Shown: positions 35,043 to 43,433 of the stretch, one piece after another
Position numbering within the stretch: position 1 is the first letter of the stretch
How the letters are laid out: each line of letters starts with the position of its first letter
From: an uncultured Verrucomicrobia subdivision 3 bacterium
GTDB taxonomy: Bacteria; Verrucomicrobiota; Verrucomicrobiae; Limisphaerales; UBA11358
NCBI GenBank assembly: GCA_903921455.1
Contig: CAIXPZ010000149.1
Location: 7,660 to 71,659, forward strand
Length of the DNA stretch: 64,000 nucleotides
Direction: 5' to 3'
Position numbers and translations under genes: made by a program
Notes under the pieces: generated by a model
The model's database searches: none
Told to the model about the DNA's origin: nothing
Seen by the model: only the letters and a program-made list of their open reading frames with translations

Positions 35043-36062
35043 ATGGCGGCCATTGAAGGAATTTTTGTCCCGAACATCGTGCCTTACGATGCGCAGGGCC
35101 GCATCAATGAGGACGAATTGCGCCGCATCATCCGCTGGCTCGTCGGCAAGGGCGTCACGGGTTTTTATCCGAACGGCAGCATGGGCGAGTTCATCCGCCT
35201 GACTTACGAGGAACGCAAGCTCGTGCTAAAAATCGTCGTCGAAGCGGCGGCGGGCAAACCCATCCTCGCCGGCGCGGCGGAGCCGAACGTGGATTTGGTT
35301 TTGGAGATGTGCCGCTACTGCGCGGATCTCGGCTGTCGCGCGGTCTCCATCACCGGACCGTATTATTACAAGCTCACGCAGGAAAGCATTGAGCAATACT
35401 TCCGGGAAATCGCCGCCAAGTCGCCGATAGACATCGTGGTCTATAACATTCCCGTCTTTGCGAATGAAATTTCGATTCCCGTTTTAAAGCGGCTCGCGCT
35501 GGACTGTCCGCGCATCGTTGGCACGAAGGACACCAGCAAGGATATGTGTCGCTTCCAGCAAGCTTTGCAGGAGATTAAGCCGCAGCGGCCGGACTTCTCG
35601 GTGCTCATCGGCTGGGAGGAGTTGCTCTGCACCGCGATGTTCATGGGTGCGGACGGCGGCACGCTATCCAGCGGCGGGGTCGCACCCGAAGTGGTGATGA
35701 AACTTTACAACGAAGCCCGCGCCGGCAAATGGATGGACGCCAAGCAGACGCAATTCAAACTACTGGAACTGTTTTCGCTGATGGTTGGGGCGCCGAATTT
35801 TCCCGAAGGGTTTCGCCAAGGCTACGAACTGCGCGGCTTCAAGGCCGGTCACGCGCGGTTTCCGCTTTCCGTGCACGAGGAAAAACTTGTCGTAGAGATG
35901 CGCGGCAAACTGGCGTGCGTGCTGGCGGACTGCGGTTTTGCGGAAGCGGCGGGCGAATGCCGGCGCGCCGATTGCACGGCCACCGGAATTACACCCAGCC
36001 GGTTGGAAATTGAAAACCTTGTCCGCAAAGTCATGGGCCAAATGTTAACTCGCCAAAATTAA
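35043..36062 (+). CDS. DapA/DHDPS-family aldolase with C-terminal encapsulation-peptide-like tail
   Basis: A 339-residue class I lyase. The Schiff-base Lys is K162 in 'IVGTKDTSKD', the catalytic Tyr is Y134 in 'VVYNIP', and 'GFYPNGSMGE' is the keto-acid binding loop. The barrel ends near residue 300. The remainder is a linker, then residues about 317-335 'TPSRLEIENLVRKVMGQM', an amphipathic helix with the hydrophobic pattern of BMC-targeting peptides such as those of PduP. It should cleave a 2-keto-3-deoxy acid to pyruvate and lactaldehyde, inferred from its neighbours. A close paralogue lies at 41,375. Confidence 0.85.
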   Translation: MAAIEGIFVPNIVPYDAQGRINEDELRRIIRWLVGKGVTGFYPNGSMGEFIRLTYEERKLVLKIVVEAAAGKPILAGAAEPNVDLVLEMCRYCADLGCRAVSITGPYYYKLTQESIEQYFREIAAKSPIDIVVYNIPVFANEISIPVLKRLALDCPRIVGTKDTSKDMCRFQQALQEIKPQRPDFSVLIGWEELLCTAMFMGADGGTLSSGGVAPEVVMKLYNEARAGKWMDAKQTQFKLLELFSLMVGAPNFPEGFRQGYELRGFKAGHARFPLSVHEEKLVVEMRGKLACVLADCGFAEAAGECRRADCTATGITPSRLEIENLVRKVMGQMLTRQN

Positions 36063-36102
36063 AAGGCGCATCGCTCTAGTGGCAGGGGAAGATTGTTTCT
36101 GA

Positions 36103-36990
36103 ATGAAAACCGCGGCCTCATTCTTTCGCTATTTCCCCGTGAGCGGGCGTGACCGGAAATGGGGTCTTTTTACCACGACGGTCGGCGAATCGCGTATAGC
36201 GCCGCATTCGGCCTATCCGCCCGGCGGACATCCCAAAAAGTTCGCTTTCGACTGGCGGCACGGGCGCATTCTCGACAGCTTTGCTCTGGTTTATATCTCA
36301 AGCGGGCGTGGAAAATTTGAATCGAAGCCAAAGTTCTCGGCCGTCATCGAACCCGGCGACGTGTTTCTTTTATTCCCTGGTGCTTGGCATCGATACACCC
36401 CCGATCGGGAAACCGGCTGGCACGAACACTGGATTGGCTTTGACGGCGACCTTGCCCGGCGCTGGCAGAAACACAAATTTATTTCCGCCCAAAACCCGGT
36501 CCTCAAGATCAATGCCGAGGACACCATGCTCGCGACGTTCAGCCACGTAATGCAATCGGTCCGCGCCAACCGTCCGGCGCTCCAGCAGGTGCTCGCCGGC
36601 GCGACGGCGAGCCTGCTCGGACTTTATTATTCCGCGCAACAGTCGCCGCCCGCTTGCGGAACGCAAGATTCCAACGCCGTTGAGCTGGCCATCGCCCGCA
36701 TCCAAAACGATTTCGCCCGGGCGCTGGACATGAAATTGTTAGCCCAAGAACTCGGCGTCGGCTACAGCTGGTTCCGCAGCAACTTCACCACACACACCGG
36801 CTTGAGTCCGCACCAATACTTGCTGGAATTGCGCCTCGTTCGCGCCCGAAACCTGTTGACGGAAACGGAACTTTCGATCAAGGAAATTGCCGTGCAAACC
36901 GGATTTGAGGATGAGCACTATTTCTCGCGCTTGTTCCGGCAGAAATTAAATCTCACACCGAGCCAGTGGCGCCGCCACCGGCGCGAATAG
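36103..36990 (+). CDS. AraC-family transcriptional regulator, second copy
   Basis: A 295-residue regulator. Residues about 60-130 form a cupin-like sensor ('FESKPKFSAVIEPGDVFLLFPGAWHRY'). The C-terminal 100 residues have two HTH units ('MKLLAQELGVGYSWFRSNFTTHTGLS' and 'IKEIAVQTGFEDEHYFSRLFRQKLNLTPSQWR'). It lies inside the catabolic gene run (41 bases after the aldolase and 103 before the second dehydratase), so it probably controls the following genes. The 103-base gap downstream is the most likely site for a promoter it acts on. Confidence 0.88.
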   Translation: MKTAASFFRYFPVSGRDRKWGLFTTTVGESRIAPHSAYPPGGHPKKFAFDWRHGRILDSFALVYISSGRGKFESKPKFSAVIEPGDVFLLFPGAWHRYTPDRETGWHEHWIGFDGDLARRWQKHKFISAQNPVLKINAEDTMLATFSHVMQSVRANRPALQQVLAGATASLLGLYYSAQQSPPACGTQDSNAVELAIARIQNDFARALDMKLLAQELGVGYSWFRSNFTTHTGLSPHQYLLELRLVRARNLLTETELSIKEIAVQTGFEDEHYFSRLFRQKLNLTPSQWRRHRRE

Positions 36991-37093
36991 GCTTGGCTCC
37001 GCGGTTTTAGCTTGGCAAAAAATCCACGAGATTTGTCATTCTGTCCCTTGTTGGAAAACCTGAAGCTTGGGAAACTACCGCCACATATTTCCG

Positions 37094-38287
37094 ATGAAAA
37101 TCACCGACATCAAACTCTACACCATTAAATCCGGCGACACCGGCGCCCGCGGTGCCGCCATGGGCGAATCGCAATACTGGGGTGGCGGCTGGCAGGCCCA
37201 GACGCTCATCTCCAACCCCATGTCAGTTCACCCGAAATACGCGCGCGTCCGTTCGCTGTGGATGGGCGGCGGGCAGGACCCGTTCGTCATTGAAATTTTC
37301 ACAGACGAAGGCGTGAGCGGCTTTTGCGCAAACTATGGCGGGGGCGCATTCGCGTGCAGCGTCATCGAGCAACATCTGAAACGCTTTCTCATCGGCCAGG
37401 ACCCGTTCAACATCGAACTCATCTGGGATCAGATGAATCGCTCTACGTTGCCCTACGGCCTCGGCGGTGTCACCAGCATGGCGATGGCCGGCGTGGACAT
37501 CGCGCTTTACGATTTGGTCGCCAAGGCGCAAAAGCTTCCTGTCTATAAAATTCTCGGCGGTCAGACCAAGGAATCTATTTCGTGCTACGTCACGATTCAT
37601 CCGGATTACGTTGATCACTGGCGCGACCGAGGTTTTCTCGGCGTAAAAATCGCCGCGCCGTGGGGCGTCGAAAGCGGACGTGACGGCATCAAGAAAATGG
37701 AAAAACTCATCGGCAAACTCCGCAAGGATCTCGGCGACGAAATGGAAATCATGATAGATTGCTATCTCTCGTGGGACATCGAATTTGCCACGCGCGTTGC
37801 CGAACGCGTCCGCGATTATGACGTGAAATGGTTTGAAGACCCGCTGCAAAACGGTTGGGCGACCGAGAACAATCGCATTTTGCGCGACCGCATTTCGCCG
37901 ATTCTCCTCGCAACCGGCAATTTGGAATACCACCCGAAAGCGTTCCACGACATCATCCACAACCACGCCACGGACATCATCCAGCCGGAGTTGCAATGGA
38001 TGGGCGGCATCACGCCCGGCCGCTGGGTCGCCGCGATGGCCAAGCCTTACGACATGCCGGTCATCCCGCACGGCGCGAGCGTTTATAATTACCACTTCGT
38101 GATGGCCAACACGAACTCGCCGTACGCCGAATATTTATCCGTTGGCAAAGGCGAGGACATCCAGCCGATTTTCAGCGTGCTCGAGGGCGAACCGTTACCG
38201 GTGAATGGCAAAGTTACGCTCGACCCGAACAAACCCGGTTTCGGTGTGGAGCTGAAACGCGAATTGCTCGCAACGTTCAAGGGCTGA
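37094..38287 (+). CDS. Enolase-superfamily dehydratase related to L-rhamnonate dehydratase
   Basis: A 397-residue protein. Its C-terminal half follows the RhmD pattern: 'GVKIAAPWGVESGRDGIKKM', D222 and E248 as metal ligands, then 'IIQPELQWMGGIT', the conserved His326 in 'IPHGASVYNYH' and 'PGFGVELKRELL'. At the third metal-ligand position, where RhmD has Glu in 'SGEHHG', this protein reads 'TGNLEY' (Asn276). The substitution could weaken or alter activity. ATG at 37094 is chosen. Substrate is probably L-rhamnonate or a stereoisomer. Confidence 0.82.
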   Translation: MKITDIKLYTIKSGDTGARGAAMGESQYWGGGWQAQTLISNPMSVHPKYARVRSLWMGGGQDPFVIEIFTDEGVSGFCANYGGGAFACSVIEQHLKRFLIGQDPFNIELIWDQMNRSTLPYGLGGVTSMAMAGVDIALYDLVAKAQKLPVYKILGGQTKESISCYVTIHPDYVDHWRDRGFLGVKIAAPWGVESGRDGIKKMEKLIGKLRKDLGDEMEIMIDCYLSWDIEFATRVAERVRDYDVKWFEDPLQNGWATENNRILRDRISPILLATGNLEYHPKAFHDIIHNHATDIIQPELQWMGGITPGRWVAAMAKPYDMPVIPHGASVYNYHFVMANTNSPYAEYLSVGKGEDIQPIFSVLEGEPLPVNGKVTLDPNKPGFGVELKRELLATFKG

Positions 38288-38289
38288 AT

Positions 38290-39351
38290 ATGAAACCGGT
38301 TCGCGTCGGCGTGATTGGTGCGGGATGGTGGGCCACGTTCGCTCACATTCCCGCCGTCCGGTCACACCCCGAGGCGGAACTGGTTGCCGTGCAAAGCCGC
38401 GCGCGCGCCAAAGCAGAAAAAATCGCCCGCGACTTTGGCGCGAAACACGCCTGCACCGACGTTGAGGAATTGCTGGCGATTCTGGAAATTAATGCCGTCA
38501 TCGTCGCCTCGACCCCCAACGTCCATTTCACGCAGGCCAAGGCGGCGCTGGAAAGTGGTCGGCACGTTTTGATCGAAAAACCGATGACGTTCGCCGCCGC
38601 CGAGGCGCGCGAACTGGTGGAATTGGCGGCGCAAAAAAATCTCCAACTCGCCATCAGTTGCCCGTGGCATTTCACGCGGCACGGCATTGAGGCGCGGCGG
38701 TTGATTCAGTCCGGCTCGCTCGGCGAAATCAAAATGATTTCCGTGCTGATGACCAACCCGATTGATAAATTGTTGCGCGGCGTAAACACCTCGCCCACGC
38801 ATGGCATGACGAACGTGTATGTCGAGCCGCGGCACGGTTCTTACAACGATCCAGCCATCGCCGGCGGCGGCCAGATCTATTGCCAAGTTGCGCACCCGGC
38901 GGCGTATCTGACATTTCTAACCGGCCTGCGTCCGGCGGAAGTGTTTGCCCGCTTCGACCGGGATGGTTCGCCGAACGACATTTACGACGCGCTCACCATC
39001 ACGCTGGAAAACGGCGCGCTAGTCTCGATCGCCAGCACCTGCGCCACGCCGTTGTGTGAGCGCAATTACGAAGTGCGAATATTCGGCAGCCAAGCCATCC
39101 TGCAACTGGAACTCTGGCGCGGCACGATGACGCAGATTGATTTCGCTAACAAGCGAGCCGAATTTCCCCCGCTTGCCGAAAACGAAATTTACCCCGCACA
39201 ATCGCCCACGTTGAATTTCATTGATGCGATTTCCGGCAAAGCCCCGAACGGTTCGCCCGGCGACCTGGGGCTCGCATCCATGGAAATCATCGAAGCCGCC
39301 TGCGCCTCGGCCGCGCATGGAAAAAATGTCCCCGTCCGCAATTGGAAATGA
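38290..39351 (+). CDS. Gfo/Idh/MocA-family oxidoreductase
   Basis: A 353-residue NAD(P)-dependent dehydrogenase: 'VGVIGAGWWATFAHIPAVRSH' is the Rossmann start, 'HVLIEKPM' carries the conserved Lys of the EKP motif, and the C-terminal half is a beta-sheet substrate domain. Such enzymes oxidise or reduce sugars and inositols. It starts 2 bases after the dehydratase stop, and its stop overlaps the ATG of the next gene (ATGA). Together with the next two genes it forms a tight module of the deoxysugar locus whose exact reaction is unclear. Confidence 0.87.
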   Translation: MKPVRVGVIGAGWWATFAHIPAVRSHPEAELVAVQSRARAKAEKIARDFGAKHACTDVEELLAILEINAVIVASTPNVHFTQAKAALESGRHVLIEKPMTFAAAEARELVELAAQKNLQLAISCPWHFTRHGIEARRLIQSGSLGEIKMISVLMTNPIDKLLRGVNTSPTHGMTNVYVEPRHGSYNDPAIAGGGQIYCQVAHPAAYLTFLTGLRPAEVFARFDRDGSPNDIYDALTITLENGALVSIASTCATPLCERNYEVRIFGSQAILQLELWRGTMTQIDFANKRAEFPPLAENEIYPAQSPTLNFIDAISGKAPNGSPGDLGLASMEIIEAACASAAHGKNVPVRNWK

Positions 39352-40526
39352 GCCCGCCCGCTCCACTTACCGGCATCGCTTGGGACCACAGCCGCGCATT
39401 ACCACCACTCGTCGCCACCGCGCAGCGCTACGAGGAAACGCACCGCGGCCTCCGCATCCATTGGCAAAAACGCACACTGGACGAATTCGGCCATGCGCCG
39501 ATTGACGTGCTGGCGCAGAAATTTGACCTCATCGTCATTGACCATCCGTGGGCGGGATTTTGCTTCGAGAAAAATCTCGTGCTCGATCTCGCGCAAATCG
39601 CGCTGCCGGAAAAGCTCGCCGAGCTGAAACAGAATTCCATCGGCCCGACGTTTGCGAGCTACGTCTGGCAAAATAAAATCCTCGCCCTGCCGATTGACGC
39701 CGCCACGCCGGCACCGAGTTGGCGGCCGGATTTGCTCGAACGTGCCGGCGTCCAGCCGCCGCAGACGTGGGCCGAAGCCGTGGCGCTCGCGCGCCGCAAG
39801 CTGGCGGTGATGCCTGGCTTCAACGCGGATTTATTTCTGCATTTTGTCATGCTCGTAAAAGCGCTCGGCGCTGAACCCTGCGCCGACCACACAAAAATTG
39901 CGCCGCGCGAAATCATGCAGCGCGCCGCCGAGCGGCTGCGCGAATTGACCGAGCCGATGCCGCGCGCGATTTTCGAGCTGAATCCCATTCTCGTCGCCGA
40001 ACGCATGACGACGACGGATGATTTCGTGTGGAACGCCTTTGCCTACACTTATAACAATTACGCGCGTCCGCATTTCGCGGCGAAGCAATTGCGGTTTGGA
40101 AATTTAATTTCACTCGAACCCGGAGGCCCGCGTTTGCGCAGCGTGCTGGGCGGAACTGGCATTGCCATTTCTGCGCACTGCAAAAACGTCGCCGCCGCGC
40201 TCGACTACGCGCTGTTCGTCGCGAGCGGCAGCACGCAAAAAGGAATTTATGTTCACGCCGGTGGCCAGTCGTCGCATCGCGCCGCGTGGAACGACCCGCT
40301 GGCGGATGAATTGTGCGGCGGGTTTTTCCGCGACACGCGGCTAACGCAAGCCGAAGCCATCGTCCGGCCGCGCTACAGCGGCTACGTCGCGCTGCAAACG
40401 GATGGCGGCAAAGCCTTGCAGGAATTTTTGCGCGACGGCCGCAGTCTTCCGGCGGTGCTCGACAAGCTCGATACGCTTTACCGCGAGTCGCGGATGCGCG
40501 GCGGCAAGGATTTTCAAACCAACTGA
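39348..40526 (+). CDS. Sugar-binding-protein-like protein without a signal peptide
   Basis: A 392-residue protein resembling ABC-type carbohydrate-binding proteins (SBP_bac_1): 'GIAWDHSRALPPLVATAQRYEETHRGLRIHWQKR', 'FDLIVIDHPWAGF' and 'LLERAGVQPPQTWAEAVAL' are the usual first-domain motifs. It has no hydrophobic export signal at residues 1-25 and no permease gene is nearby, so it would be cytoplasmic unless an unusual start is used. Its ATG overlaps the previous stop (ATGA). It may be a sugar sensor or a transport remnant. I cannot decide. Confidence 0.75.
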   Translation: MSPPAPLTGIAWDHSRALPPLVATAQRYEETHRGLRIHWQKRTLDEFGHAPIDVLAQKFDLIVIDHPWAGFCFEKNLVLDLAQIALPEKLAELKQNSIGPTFASYVWQNKILALPIDAATPAPSWRPDLLERAGVQPPQTWAEAVALARRKLAVMPGFNADLFLHFVMLVKALGAEPCADHTKIAPREIMQRAAERLRELTEPMPRAIFELNPILVAERMTTTDDFVWNAFAYTYNNYARPHFAAKQLRFGNLISLEPGGPRLRSVLGGTGIAISAHCKNVAAALDYALFVASGSTQKGIYVHAGGQSSHRAAWNDPLADELCGGFFRDTRLTQAEAIVRPRYSGYVALQTDGGKALQEFLRDGRSLPAVLDKLDTLYRESRMRGGKDFQTN

Positions 40527-40529
40527 CGC

Positions 40530-41378
40530 ATGAAACTGAAATTAAGTTGCACCGATTTTTCGTTTCCGCTGCTGGCGCACGAACAGGCGCTGGCCGCCAT
40601 CGCCCTGCTTGGCTTGCGCGGCGCGGACATCGGTTTGTTTGAAGGCCACGGCCATCTCAAGCCGAGTGCCGAACTGAAAAAGCCCGCTGCCAGTGGCGCA
40701 AAACTGAAACGCCGTTTGTCGGCGCACGGATTGGTGGCGGCGGATATATTTTTGCAAATCCACGCGGGCTTCGTCGAGTTTGCCATCAACCATCCCGACG
40801 CCAAACGGCGCAAGTTTGCGTGCGAACAATTTTTGTGCGCGCTGGATTACGCCAATGCCGCCGGCGCGGAACACGTCACGATTTTGCCGGGCGTCACTTT
40901 TGCGAACGAGTCGCGCGAAAAATCCCTGGCCCGCAGCGCCGAGGAATTGAACTGGCGCGTGGCGCAGGCCAAAGCGGCCAAGCTCCCGCTCGCCGTCGAG
41001 CCGCACGTCGGCTCGCTCACGGACACGCCGGAGCAAGCGCTGGATTTGGTGAAGCGTGTGCCCGGCCTTGGTTTCACGTTGGATTATGCGCATTTTACCC
41101 GCGCCGGAATTTCCGACGCGCGCATCGAGCCGCTGACCCAATTTGCCACGCATCTGCACGCACGCACCGCGCGTCGCGGACGCCTGCAAGCCCCGCTGAA
41201 AGAAAACACGATTAATTTTCCGCGCGTCGTGAAGGCGCTCGCGCAGCAGAAATTCAGCGGCTGGATCGCCCTGGAATATGTGTGGATTGACTGGGAATAT
41301 TGCAACGAAGTGGATATTATTTCTGAAACCGTGCAGTTGAAAAATCTGCTGGCCGCAGCGGCGGCGAAAAATAAATGA
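40530..41378 (+). CDS. TIM-barrel sugar isomerase/epimerase (xylose isomerase-like)
   Basis: A 282-residue protein of the AP endonuclease family 2 barrel. The series 'HVTILPGVTFANESREKS', 'LPLAVEPHVGSLTDTPEQALDLV', 'LGFTLDYAHFTRAGI' and 'HARTARRGRLQAP' supplies the metal-binding Glu, Asp, His residues in the usual order. Related enzymes isomerise or epimerise keto-sugars. It is 3 bases after the binding-protein gene, and its stop overlaps the ATG of the second aldolase (ATGA). Substrate unknown. Confidence 0.85.
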   Translation: MKLKLSCTDFSFPLLAHEQALAAIALLGLRGADIGLFEGHGHLKPSAELKKPAASGAKLKRRLSAHGLVAADIFLQIHAGFVEFAINHPDAKRRKFACEQFLCALDYANAAGAEHVTILPGVTFANESREKSLARSAEELNWRVAQAKAAKLPLAVEPHVGSLTDTPEQALDLVKRVPGLGFTLDYAHFTRAGISDARIEPLTQFATHLHARTARRGRLQAPLKENTINFPRVVKALAQQKFSGWIALEYVWIDWEYCNEVDIISETVQLKNLLAAAAAKNK

Positions 41379-42388
41379 GCAAAATTTCCGGCATCTATAC
41401 TCCGAACATCGTTCCGTTCAACGACGACCACTCGCTCAACGAGGGCGAGTTGCGACGGCTGACGGCGTGGCTCATTGAGAAGGGCGTCCACGGACTTTAT
41501 CCCAATGGCAGCACCGGCGAATTTATCCGTTTGAGTTTTGAAGACCGGCTGCGCGTGGTGAAAATCATGGCGGAGGAAAATCGCGGCCGGCTGCCGATTC
41601 TTGCGGGCGCAGCGGAGCCGAACTCCGATCAGGTGTTGCAGGCGTGCCAGTTTTATGCCGATCTTGGCTGTCGCGCGGTGAGTCTGACCGGACCGTATTA
41701 CTACAAAGTTTCGCAGGAAAGCATCGAAAAATATTTCCGCGAGCTCGCAGCGAAATCACCGATTGATATTTTACTCTACAACATTCCGCAGTTCTCGAAT
41801 GAAATCAGTCTGCCGGTGGTGCAGCGGCTGGCGCTGGATTGCCCGCGCATCATCGGCATCAAGGATTCGAGCCGCGACTTTCCTCGCTTCTGCACGATGC
41901 TGGCGCAGATTAAGCCGCAGCGGCCGGACTTTGTGTGCTTCAGTGGCACGGAGGAAATTTTGTATCCTAGCCTGGTCATGGGCGGCGACGGCGGGACGAT
42001 TGCCAGCTCGGGCGTAATGCCGGAAGTGATCGTGAAATTATACAACGACTTTCTCGCAGGTAACCACGCCGAATGCCGGCGGGTGCAGTTGAAAATTCAG
42101 GACATCATCGGAGCAATGTTTGCGGCGGGAAATTTTCCGGAAGGCTTTCGCGCGGCGGTTTCGTTGCGCGGGTTTAATCCCGGCCCGCCGCGTTTCCCCA
42201 TGAGCATGGCTGAACTGGCTAATCTGGAAGAGGCGAAAGGCAAGCTGGCTTGTCTGCTCGGCGAATGTGGTTATGCTGAAGCCGCCCGTGAATGTGAGTT
42301 GCGGCGGGCAAGTTCAACCAATGTTCGGCCCCCGGTATGGGATGTGAATTCCATCGTGGCGGCCGTGGTGAAGGATTTAAAACCATGA
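41375..42388 (+). CDS. DapA/DHDPS-family aldolase, second copy, with encapsulation-peptide-like tail
   Basis: A 337-residue paralogue of the enzyme at 35,043, similar along the whole barrel. Lys163 in '[10 protein letters not shown]' and Tyr135 in 'LLYNIPQ' are the active-site pair. After the barrel (about residue 300) a linker '[11 protein letters not shown]' leads to '[15 protein letters not shown]' (residues 321-335), a short hydrophobic helix similar to encapsulation peptides. Its stop overlaps the ATG of the BMC shell gene (ATGA), so the aldolase and the shell protein are translationally coupled. It probably yields pyruvate plus lactaldehyde. Inferred. Confidence 0.85.
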   Translation: MSKISGIYTPNIVPFNDDHSLNEGELRRLTAWLIEKGVHGLYPNGSTGEFIRLSFEDRLRVVKIMAEENRGRLPILAGAAEPNSDQVLQACQFYADLGCRAVSLTGPYYYKVSQESIEKYFRELAAKSPIDILLYNIPQFSNEISLPVVQRLALDCPRIIGIKDSSRDFPRFCTMLAQIKPQRPDFVCFSGTEEILYPSLVMGGDGGTIASSGVMPEVIVKLYNDFLAGNHAECRRVQLKIQDIIGAMFAAGNFPEGFRAAVSLRGFNPGPPRFPMSMAELANLEEAKGKLACLLGECGYAEAARECELRRASSTNVRPPVWDVNSIVAAVVKDLKP

Positions 42389-43008
42389 CCGCACTTGGCT
42401 TCATCGAGATTCCGTTCCTCAGCGTCGCGGCGGTCATTGCCGACGCGGCGGCCAAGGCGGCGCGCGTTTCCATCCTCGGCTTCGAAGCGACGGGGAACGA
42501 AAACATATTGATCCGGCTCAGTGGCGGCGGCGTTTCGGATGTTGAAGCGGCCCTGGCCGCAGCGGATGAAGCGGCGACGCGTCTCGGCTCGGTCGCCATC
42601 GTGCAAGCCATCGCGCGTCCCGCTGGGGGGATGAATGCCATGATTAATTTTCCGAACGCCAACAACCCGCTTTACGGCGGGCGCGACCAGTTTTTACCAA
42701 CCGATTTTCAAAACCCAAAAAACCAAACTATGAGCAACAAACAAGAAGCCTTGGGCATCCTCGAAACGCAGGGACTGACCGCCATTCTCGAAGCCACAGA
42801 CGCCATGCTGAAATCGGCCAATGTCACGCTGGTCGGCAAGGAAAAGATCGGTGCGGCCTACGTCACGGTCATCGTGAAAGGCGACGTCGCCGCTGTGACG
42901 GCGGCCGTGGATGCTGGCGCAAAAGCCGTCGGCCAACTCGGCAAATTGATCGCCGCCCATGTCATCGCGCGGCCGCATGACGACTTGACGGCGCTGTTGC
43001 CGAAGTAA
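42385..43008 (+). CDS. Bacterial microcompartment shell protein with two tandem BMC domains
   Basis: A 207-residue shell protein. Domain 1 (residues 1-85, '[21 protein letters not shown]') is a divergent BMC fold. Domain 2 (118-204, '[20 protein letters not shown]', pore loop 'EKIGAAYV', '[12 protein letters not shown]') is close to PduA-type hexamer subunits. The linker (86-117) is about 32 residues. Two fused domains make it a trimer-forming BMC-T-type protein with unlike pores (KIGAA against ATGNEN). An ATG at codon 116 could give a second product, but its ribosome-binding site is poor. It starts overlapping the second aldolase stop. It is the only shell gene in the window. Confidence 0.9.
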   Translation: MTALGFIEIPFLSVAAVIADAAAKAARVSILGFEATGNENILIRLSGGGVSDVEAALAAADEAATRLGSVAIVQAIARPAGGMNAMINFPNANNPLYGGRDQFLPTDFQNPKNQTMSNKQEALGILETQGLTAILEATDAMLKSANVTLVGKEKIGAAYVTVIVKGDVAAVTAAVDAGAKAVGQLGKLIAAHVIARPHDDLTALLPK

Positions 43009-43027
43009 TTTTTAGGTTGTTCCGCTG

Positions 43028-43408
43028 ATGCCGCCGAAACCCAGATATTCCGCCCGCTCCCGCGTCTTGTCGCAGTGGCGTGGCGTGGATTATGCGCCGC
43101 TGGAAGTCGCCCGCACCTTGCCCGCGCGCCTGCCGGGCGAAGTGTTGCCTGCGTTGCTGAAAGATTTAAAACTGGATCTGCGCCAGGCCGAGGCGGAAGT
43201 CGTCAAAGTTTGGAACGCGTTGATTGATCCGGTCGTTACCGCGCACGCGCAGCCGGCCAACTTGCACAAGGGCACGCTGTTCGTGAACGTGGACAGCAGC
43301 GTGTGGCTCACGGAAATCGTCCGCTACCGGCGCAAGGAAATCATCGAACGACTCCAGCACAGCTTCGGCAAATCGGTCATCCAGAAAATTTCCTTTCGCA
43401 TCGGGTGA
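43028..43408 (+). CDS. DUF721 (DciA-like) family protein
   Basis: A 126-residue protein. 'EVVKVWNALIDPVVTAHAQPANLHKGTLFVNVDSSVWLTEI...KKEI...L' type sequence, with a basic, disordered N-terminus, matches the DUF721 family. Its members include DciA, a loader or recruiter of the replicative helicase DnaB in bacteria lacking DnaC. It is 19 bases after the shell gene in the same direction but looks like a core gene, not part of the sugar pathway. Confidence 0.82.
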   Translation: MPPKPRYSARSRVLSQWRGVDYAPLEVARTLPARLPGEVLPALLKDLKLDLRQAEAEVVKVWNALIDPVVTAHAQPANLHKGTLFVNVDSSVWLTEIVRYRRKEIIERLQHSFGKSVIQKISFRIG

Positions 43409-43433
43409 TCGGTCGGTGCGGCGGCCGGCCACG

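Noticed and set aside
42730..43008. Separate single-domain BMC gene starting at an internal ATG
   Set aside because: The frame is continuous with the first BMC domain and the ATG has no good ribosome-binding site. A fused BMC-T-like protein is simpler, though internal initiation is not excluded.
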